Assembly: GCA_938005655.1 (NCBI GenBank)
Contig: CALLNA010000281.1
Coordinates: 1 to 9,928 of the forward strand
Source of the DNA: an uncultured Novosphingobium sp.
GTDB taxonomy: Bacteria > Pseudomonadota > Alphaproteobacteria > Sphingomonadales > Sphingomonadaceae
Reading direction: 5' to 3'
DNA length: 9,928 nucleotides
The notes beneath the pieces are model-generated. The model ran no database searches, had not been told where the DNA came from, and saw nothing but the letters and a program-made list of their open reading frames with translations. Below, piece by piece: positions 6,926 to 9,928 of this stretch (the stretch's first letter is position 1; each line of letters starts with the position of its first letter). The position numbers and the translations under genes are program-made.

Positions 6926-7216
6926 GTGGCGGCCTACATGATCTTCATCCGGGAGGGCGCGGTCGTCGATCCCGAGGCGATGGCCGCCTACCAGAACGGC
7001 AACCGCGGCGGCGCGCCCGTGCCGGGGCTCAAGCCGCTGGCCGTCTATGGCGCGCTGGAGACGCTGGAGGGCGAGGCGGCCGACGGGGTCGTGATCCTCG
7101 AGTTCCCCGACGCGGCCAGCGCCAGGGCCTGGTATCACGGCCCGGACTACAGCGAGCGGGCCAAGCTCAGGCAGAAGGCCGCGCCCTATCGCGCGATGCT
7201 GGTGGAGGGACTATGA
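6926..7216 (+). CDS. DUF1330 family protein
   Basis: A 96-residue cytoplasmic protein with the pattern of the DUF1330 family, a ferredoxin-like dimeric alpha/beta-barrel fold. It shows AAYMIFIRE at the N terminus, DPEAMAAY (15-22), KPLAVYGALETLEG (36-49), GVVILEFPDAASARAWY (54-70) and a closing YRAMLVEGL. Relatives of known fold are related to EthD/ABM-type small proteins, but DUF1330 has no settled biochemical role, so none is assigned. GTG 6926 is chosen because the family usually starts with this AAY strand and a purine-rich site precedes it. An in-frame ATG at 6896 would add ten residues but has a poor ribosome binding site. The stop overlaps the next gene's start in ATGA, tying its expression to the phosphatase lipoprotein. 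Confidence 0.85.
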   Translation: MAAYMIFIREGAVVDPEAMAAYQNGNRGGAPVPGLKPLAVYGALETLEGEAADGVVILEFPDAASARAWYHGPDYSERAKLRQKAAPYRAMLVEGL

Positions 7217-8070
7217 CGATGCGCCGTTCCAGGGCCCTGGCCGCCGCCGGCATGGCGGGCGTGGCGGCGCTCGGCCTCCTCGGCTGCGCCCGGCAGGACG
7301 CCGTCCCGGCGCCCGCTTCCGCCGCGGCGCCGGCGTCCCCGGCGGCATCCTCGCAGGCGGCCGGCTTCGCGGCCCTCTCCGGCTATCTGCCGAGCGGCGC
7401 CGTGCCCGACAGTCTGTTGCTCAACCCCGCGCCGCCCGCCGCCGGATCGGCGGCCGAGGCGCGCGACGTGGCCGCCGCCGACGCCGCCGCGCCCCTGCGC
7501 GGCACCCCGCGCTGGGACTTGGCGGTCCGCGACGCGGAGCTGACGCCCGGCAGCGCCAGCGCGACCTTCTCCTGCACGGCGGGGCTGGCGCTCGGCCCGG
7601 CGACGACGCCCAAGCTCGACGCCTTGCTGATGCGGGCCGGGCGGGACCTCGGCCGCGCGACCTCGCCGACCAAGCGCAAGTACATGCGGCCGCGGCCGTT
7701 CACGGTGAACGGCCGGCCCTCGTGCACTCCGGCCCATGAGCCCATGCTGCGCGCCGACGGGTCCTATCCCTCGGGTCACTCCGCGCTCGGCTACGGCTGG
7801 GGCCTGATCCTGGCCGAGGCGATCCCCGGCCGCGCCGCCGAGCTGGTCGCGCGCGGGCGTTCCTTTGGCGACAGCCGCCGGATCTGCAACGTCCATTGGT
7901 TGAGCGACATCGAGGAAGGGCGGATCGTCGCGACGGCGGTGGTCGCCCGGCTCAACGCCGAGCCCGCCTTCCAGGCCGACCTCGCCGCCGCGCGGGCCGA
8001 GGCGGCGGCGCTTGCCGGCACCGGCCCGGGGCGCGACTGCGCGGCCGAGGCCGCCGCCCTCAATCCCTGA
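7213..8070 (+). CDS. PAP2 / class A acid phosphatase, predicted lipoprotein
   Basis: A 285-residue vanadium-haloperoxidase-fold (PAP2) phosphatase of the class A non-specific acid phosphatase type, which would hydrolyse phosphomonoesters outside the cytoplasm. The tripartite active site is complete: K154-x6-R161-P162, PSGH (186-189) and SR-x5-H-x3-D (R222, H228, D232, within SRRICNVHWLSD). The N terminus has two arginines, a hydrophobic stretch and LLGC ending at C25, a lipobox, followed by an Ala/Pro-rich linker (26-54) of the kind that tethers lipoproteins. Cysteines 121, 171, 225 and 276 are shared with the downstream paralogue and could form disulfides. It starts within the ATGA overlap with the DUF1330 gene, with GGAGG at 7204-7208; ATG 7219 is an alternative two codons later. 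It is 77% identical to the next gene over 231 residues. Confidence 0.92.
   Translation: MTMRRSRALAAAGMAGVAALGLLGCARQDAVPAPASAAAPASPAASSQAAGFAALSGYLPSGAVPDSLLLNPAPPAAGSAAEARDVAAADAAAPLRGTPRWDLAVRDAELTPGSASATFSCTAGLALGPATTPKLDALLMRAGRDLGRATSPTKRKYMRPRPFTVNGRPSCTPAHEPMLRADGSYPSGHSALGYGWGLILAEAIPGRAAELVARGRSFGDSRRICNVHWLSDIEEGRIVATAVVARLNAEPAFQADLAAARAEAAALAGTGPGRDCAAEAAALNP
7375..8067 (+). repeat. Tandem gene duplication, upstream copy
   Basis: This 231-codon stretch recurs at 8233-8925, exactly 858 bp downstream, without insertion or deletion. By direct count 177 of 231 residues agree. Agreement is uneven: 31/35, then 17/32, 38/61, 81/84 and 10/19 from start to end. The parts upstream of it (signal sequence and linker) are unrelated between the copies. 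Confidence 0.95.
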
Positions 8071-8100
8071 CAACCCGACTTACAGACCGTGGGAGCGATC

Positions 8101-8928
8101 ATGCATATCTCGAAACTGGCCGCCCTGGGCCTTGCCGGCGCGGCCGCCCTGGGCCTCGTCGCGGCGGGCTTCGCCCAGCAGCAGCCCGCCCAGCAGCAAT
8201 CTTCGAAACCGGCCGTGATCGGCTTCTTCAACCTCTCCGGCTACCTGCCGCGCGGGGCGGCGCTGAACAGCCTGCTGCTCAACCCCGCGCCGCCCGCCGC
8301 CGGATCGGCCGCCGAGGCGCGCGACGTGGCCGCCGCGAATGCCGCCGTCGCGCTCCAGGGCACGCCGCGCTGGACCCTGGCGACACGCGACGCGGACTTC
8401 ATGTCGCCGGCCGCGACCTCGGCCTTCTCCTGCGCGGCGGGCTTCGCGATCGGGCCGAAGACCACGCCCAAGCTCGACATGCTGATGCAGCGCACCGCGC
8501 GCGACCTGGCCGGGGCGACCGGCCCGACCAAGGCCAAGTACATGCGGCAGCGCCCGTTCATGGCGAACGGCAAGCCGATCTGCACCCCGGACTTCGAGGC
8601 GATCCTGCGCAGCGACGGCTCCTATCCCTCGGGCCACTCGTCGCTCGGCTACGGCTGGGGGCTGATCCTGGCCGAGGCGATTCCGGGCCGCGCCGCCGAG
8701 CTGGTGGCGCGCGGGCGGGCCTTCGGCGACAGCCGCCGGATCTGCAACGTCCACTGGCTCAGCGACATCGAGGAGGGCCGGATCGTCGCCGCGGCGGTGG
8801 TCGCCCGGCTCAATGCCGAGCCCGCCTTCCAGGCCGATCTCGCCGCCGCGCGGGCCGAGGCGGCGGCGGTCACGGAACGCGATCCGGGCCAGGACTGCGC
8901 GGCCGAGGCGGCGCTGCTGGCGCTTTAA
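8101..8928 (+). CDS. PAP2 / class A acid phosphatase, predicted secreted paralogue
   Basis: A 275-residue paralogue of the preceding phosphatase with a complete PAP2 active site: K144-x6-R151-P152, PSGH (176-179) and SR-x5-H-x3-D (R212, H218, D222). Cysteines 111, 161, 215 and 266 match those of its neighbour. The N terminus differs: a lysine, a long Ala/Leu/Gly hydrophobic core and GFA-Q at about 25 look like a Sec signal peptide cut by signal peptidase I, with no lipobox cysteine. A Gln-rich segment (26-33) follows. The product should therefore be soluble in the periplasm, whereas the upstream copy is membrane-anchored. ATG 8101 is chosen over the in-frame GTG 8089 because GGGAG (8091-8095) lies 5 nt before it. 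It follows its neighbour by 30 nt and probably shares its transcript. Confidence 0.93.
   Translation: MHISKLAALGLAGAAALGLVAAGFAQQQPAQQQSSKPAVIGFFNLSGYLPRGAALNSLLLNPAPPAAGSAAEARDVAAANAAVALQGTPRWTLATRDADFMSPAATSAFSCAAGFAIGPKTTPKLDMLMQRTARDLAGATGPTKAKYMRQRPFMANGKPICTPDFEAILRSDGSYPSGHSSLGYGWGLILAEAIPGRAAELVARGRAFGDSRRICNVHWLSDIEEGRIVAAAVVARLNAEPAFQADLAAARAEAAAVTERDPGQDCAAEAALLAL
8233..8925 (+). repeat. Tandem gene duplication, downstream copy
   Basis: Partner of the copy at 7375-8067. In the last conserved block (8617-8868) 81 of 84 residues agree, but about 20 of 252 bases differ, mostly synonymously. In contrast, 8278-8336 differs from 7420-7478 at only about one base, so the two blocks have different histories. 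Confidence 0.95.
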
Positions 8929-8991
8929 AAGGCTTGACGAATCCCGCGCCGTGCCCTTGGCGAGGCGCTGATATCTTTGCGAGGAACTACC

Positions 8992-9222
8992 ATGGCAGTC
9001 GAAATTCTCCTTCCCAAGATCGGCTTCTCGATGAACGAGGGCCAGATCGCCGAATGGCTCGCCAAGGACGGCGACACGGTCAGCGAAGGCCAGCCGCTGT
9101 TCTCGCTGGAGGCCGACAAGTCGACCAACGAGGTCGAGGCCCCGGCCAGCGGCACCCTGCGGATCGTCGGCCAGGTGGGCGAGACCTATGAGGTCGGCAC
9201 CGTCCTCGGCTACATCGAGTAG
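8992..9222 (+). CDS. Free-standing lipoyl-domain protein
   Basis: A 76-residue protein consisting of one lipoyl/biotinyl domain and nothing else. It begins VEILLPKIGFSMNEGQIAEW, the opening of lipoyl domains in 2-oxoacid dehydrogenase E2 subunits. The modifiable lysine is K43 in EADKSTNEVEAP; the DKS context indicates lipoate, whereas biotin carriers carry MKM. It ends with VGTVLGYIE. In dehydrogenase complexes this domain is fused to a catalytic core; here the gene stops after the domain, and no E1, E2 core or E3 gene lies nearby. ATG 8992 is used, with GAGGA (8981-8985) 6 nt ahead, rather than the in-frame TTG at 8977. It follows the second phosphatase by 63 nt in the same direction. Its partner enzyme is unknown; it might serve as a mobile acyl or dithiol carrier. 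Confidence 0.9.
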   Translation: MAVEILLPKIGFSMNEGQIAEWLAKDGDTVSEGQPLFSLEADKSTNEVEAPASGTLRIVGQVGETYEVGTVLGYIE

Positions 9223-9243
9223 GCCCCTCGCCACGGCGAGAGC

Positions 9244-9272
9244 TTGACACCCTGGTTCCATGTCAACAATCT
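9244..9272 (+). promoter_or_regulatory. Promoter with embedded dyad upstream of the MarR-type gene
   Basis: TTGACA (9244-9249) is a perfect -35 hexamer and forms an inverted repeat with TGTCAA (9261-9266), 11 nt apart. Weak -10 candidates follow: AACAAT (9265-9270, 15-nt spacing) and CAATCT (9267-9272, 17-nt spacing). The second half-site lies between or over the -35 and -10, so binding would block transcription. This is about 70-95 nt ahead of the regulator's start, and the layout suggests self-repression, as is common for MarR proteins. Confidence 0.5.
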
Positions 9273-9339
9273 GCCGGCTCCGGCGGGTTGACCGGATGGG
9301 CCTGGGGGTCGGGCCTGCTTGCGCGAAGGATGGAAATGC

Positions 9340-9928
9340 ATGGCTAGAGACAGGTCCTTCTGGGCGTCCCGCGAGACGGTCGACGGCTTTGCCTGGGCGA
9401 ACTACCACGACCGGACGACGGTCCCCGGCGAGCGCCAGCCCTATGCGACGATGAGCGAGGCGACCCGGGCCGAAGTGACCAAGGCGGCGCGCAAGCGCGC
9501 GCGCGAGGTCGTGCCCGAGCTGACCGCGCTGATCGCCGAGTGCTACATGCTCCACGGCCGGCTCACCAACGTCTTCTCGGCGATCAAGGACTCGGCGAAC
9601 CTGTCGGGCATGGAATCGCTGACGCTCTACGCCATCGTCAATTCGGACAAGCCCGTCACCGTGCCGCAGATCGGCCGGTCGCTGGGCCACGCCCGCCAGG
9701 TCATCCAGCGCGCCGCGCGCGAGCTGGAGCGGCGCGGCCTGGTCGAGACGCGCGAGAACCCCGGCCACAAGCGCGCCGCCTTCCTCGTCCCGACCCCGGC
9801 CGGGAGTGAGCTGAAGCTCAGCTTCGACGCGGCGGGGCAGGACATCGCCCGGACCCTGGGCGGCGACATGGACCTGGAGACGGTCCGCGCGACCTACACC
9901 CGGCTGCACCAGCTCCGCCACAACGGGG
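9340..9928 (+). CDS. MarR-type winged-helix transcriptional regulator, 3' end missing
   Basis: At least 196 residues, open to the window edge. Residues 88-160 form a winged helix: LSGMESLTLYAIV, the HTH around VPQIGRSLGHARQVIQRAARELERRGL (108-134), and a wing VETRENPGHKRAAFLVPTPAG (135-155) ending in the TPAG that precedes the dimerisation helix in MarR proteins. About 55 residues precede the first helical region (VVPELTALIAE), longer than in most MarR proteins. ATG 9340 is supported by AAGGA (9326-9330) 9 nt ahead; an in-frame TTG at 9319 is possible. MarR proteins are dimeric DNA-binding repressors or activators often released by phenolic or other small ligands. The target may include its own promoter dyad; whether it controls the upstream genes is not shown. 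Confidence 0.87.
   Translation, partial: MARDRSFWASRETVDGFAWANYHDRTTVPGERQPYATMSEATRAEVTKAARKRAREVVPELTALIAECYMLHGRLTNVFSAIKDSANLSGMESLTLYAIVNSDKPVTVPQIGRSLGHARQVIQRAARELERRGLVETRENPGHKRAAFLVPTPAGSELKLSFDAAGQDIARTLGGDMDLETVRATYTRLHQLRHNG

Noticed and set aside
8934..8975. Promoter for the lipoyl gene (TTGACG with GATATC)
   Set aside because: The two elements are 30 nt apart, far beyond workable spacing, and no other -10 was seen; the gene may be transcribed from upstream.
7896..9191. Plus-strand 431-codon frame spanning the end of one phosphatase, the second, and the lipoyl gene
   Set aside because: It is out of frame with all three recognisable proteins and is Arg/Gly-rich; it owes its length to the duplicated GC-rich sequence.
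8992..9222. Biotin carboxyl carrier protein
   Set aside because: The lysine sits in DKS rather than MKM, and no carboxylase genes are adjacent, so lipoate is the better reading.
9227..9240. Terminator after the lipoyl gene
   Set aside because: CTCGC/GCGAG gives only a five- to six-bp stem with no T-run following.
8080..9921. Minus-strand open frame of 613 codons
   Set aside because: It runs antisense through the second phosphatase, the lipoyl gene and the MarR-type gene, all of which have family motifs. Its translation is Arg/Gly/Ala-rich with no recognisable domain, as expected of a high-GC shadow.
1..9928. CRISPR arrays, insertion sequences, tRNA or rRNA genes
   Set aside because: No regularly spaced repeats, transposase motifs, terminal inverted repeats or recognisable RNA genes were seen; the only large repeat is the phosphatase duplication.

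Overview
The window is GC-rich, densely packed bacterial DNA. Shine-Dalgarno motifs are of the GGGAG/AGGAG type, neighbouring genes overlap by ATGA or TTGA, and two clear intrinsic terminators are visible. Gene content (ACMSD-type amidohydrolase, SDR, MFS transporter, a LuxC/LuxE-like pair without luciferase, a DUF1330 protein and class A acid phosphatases) suggests an alphaproteobacterium, most likely a sphingomonad. That assignment is inference from style and content; no rRNA or marker gene is present.

Left half, minus strand (about 3742 down to 162): an MFS transporter, an SDR oxidoreductase that starts at TTG and overlaps the MFS stop, and, about 150 nt further on, an Amidohydrolase_2 family protein closed by a strong hairpin terminator. 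This looks like an uptake and catabolic operon of unknown substrate.

Centre: a 267-nt divergent intergenic region (3743-4009) holds a perfect 8-bp dyad, ATAACGAA-N5-TTCGTTAT, plus further ATAACG/CGTTA half-sites nearer the right-hand gene. This is what a shared TetR-like operator would look like. Rightward from it runs a two-gene operon (4010-6804) for a LuxE-like acyl-protein synthetase and a LuxC-like acyl reductase, coupled by an ATGA overlap and ended by an intrinsic terminator. Together they should activate a carboxylic acid (or acyl-CoA) and reduce it to an aldehyde. No luxA, luxB or luxD is present, so this is not a luminescence operon.

Right half, plus strand: a DUF1330 protein (GTG start) is coupled by ATGA to a PAP2/class A acid phosphatase lipoprotein. 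A second, tandemly duplicated phosphatase follows with an ordinary Sec signal peptide, so two close paralogues appear sorted to different places. The duplication is exact at 858-bp spacing over 231 codons with no gap, and its identity is strongly mosaic. Next comes a 76-residue free-standing lipoyl domain with no 2-oxoacid dehydrogenase genes nearby. Last is a MarR-type regulator cut by the window edge, whose upstream region carries TTGACA-N11-TGTCAA, a likely promoter/operator overlap.

The least explained points are the LuxCE-like pair in a non-luminous catabolic setting, the orphan lipoyl domain downstream, and the re-sorted phosphatase duplication.
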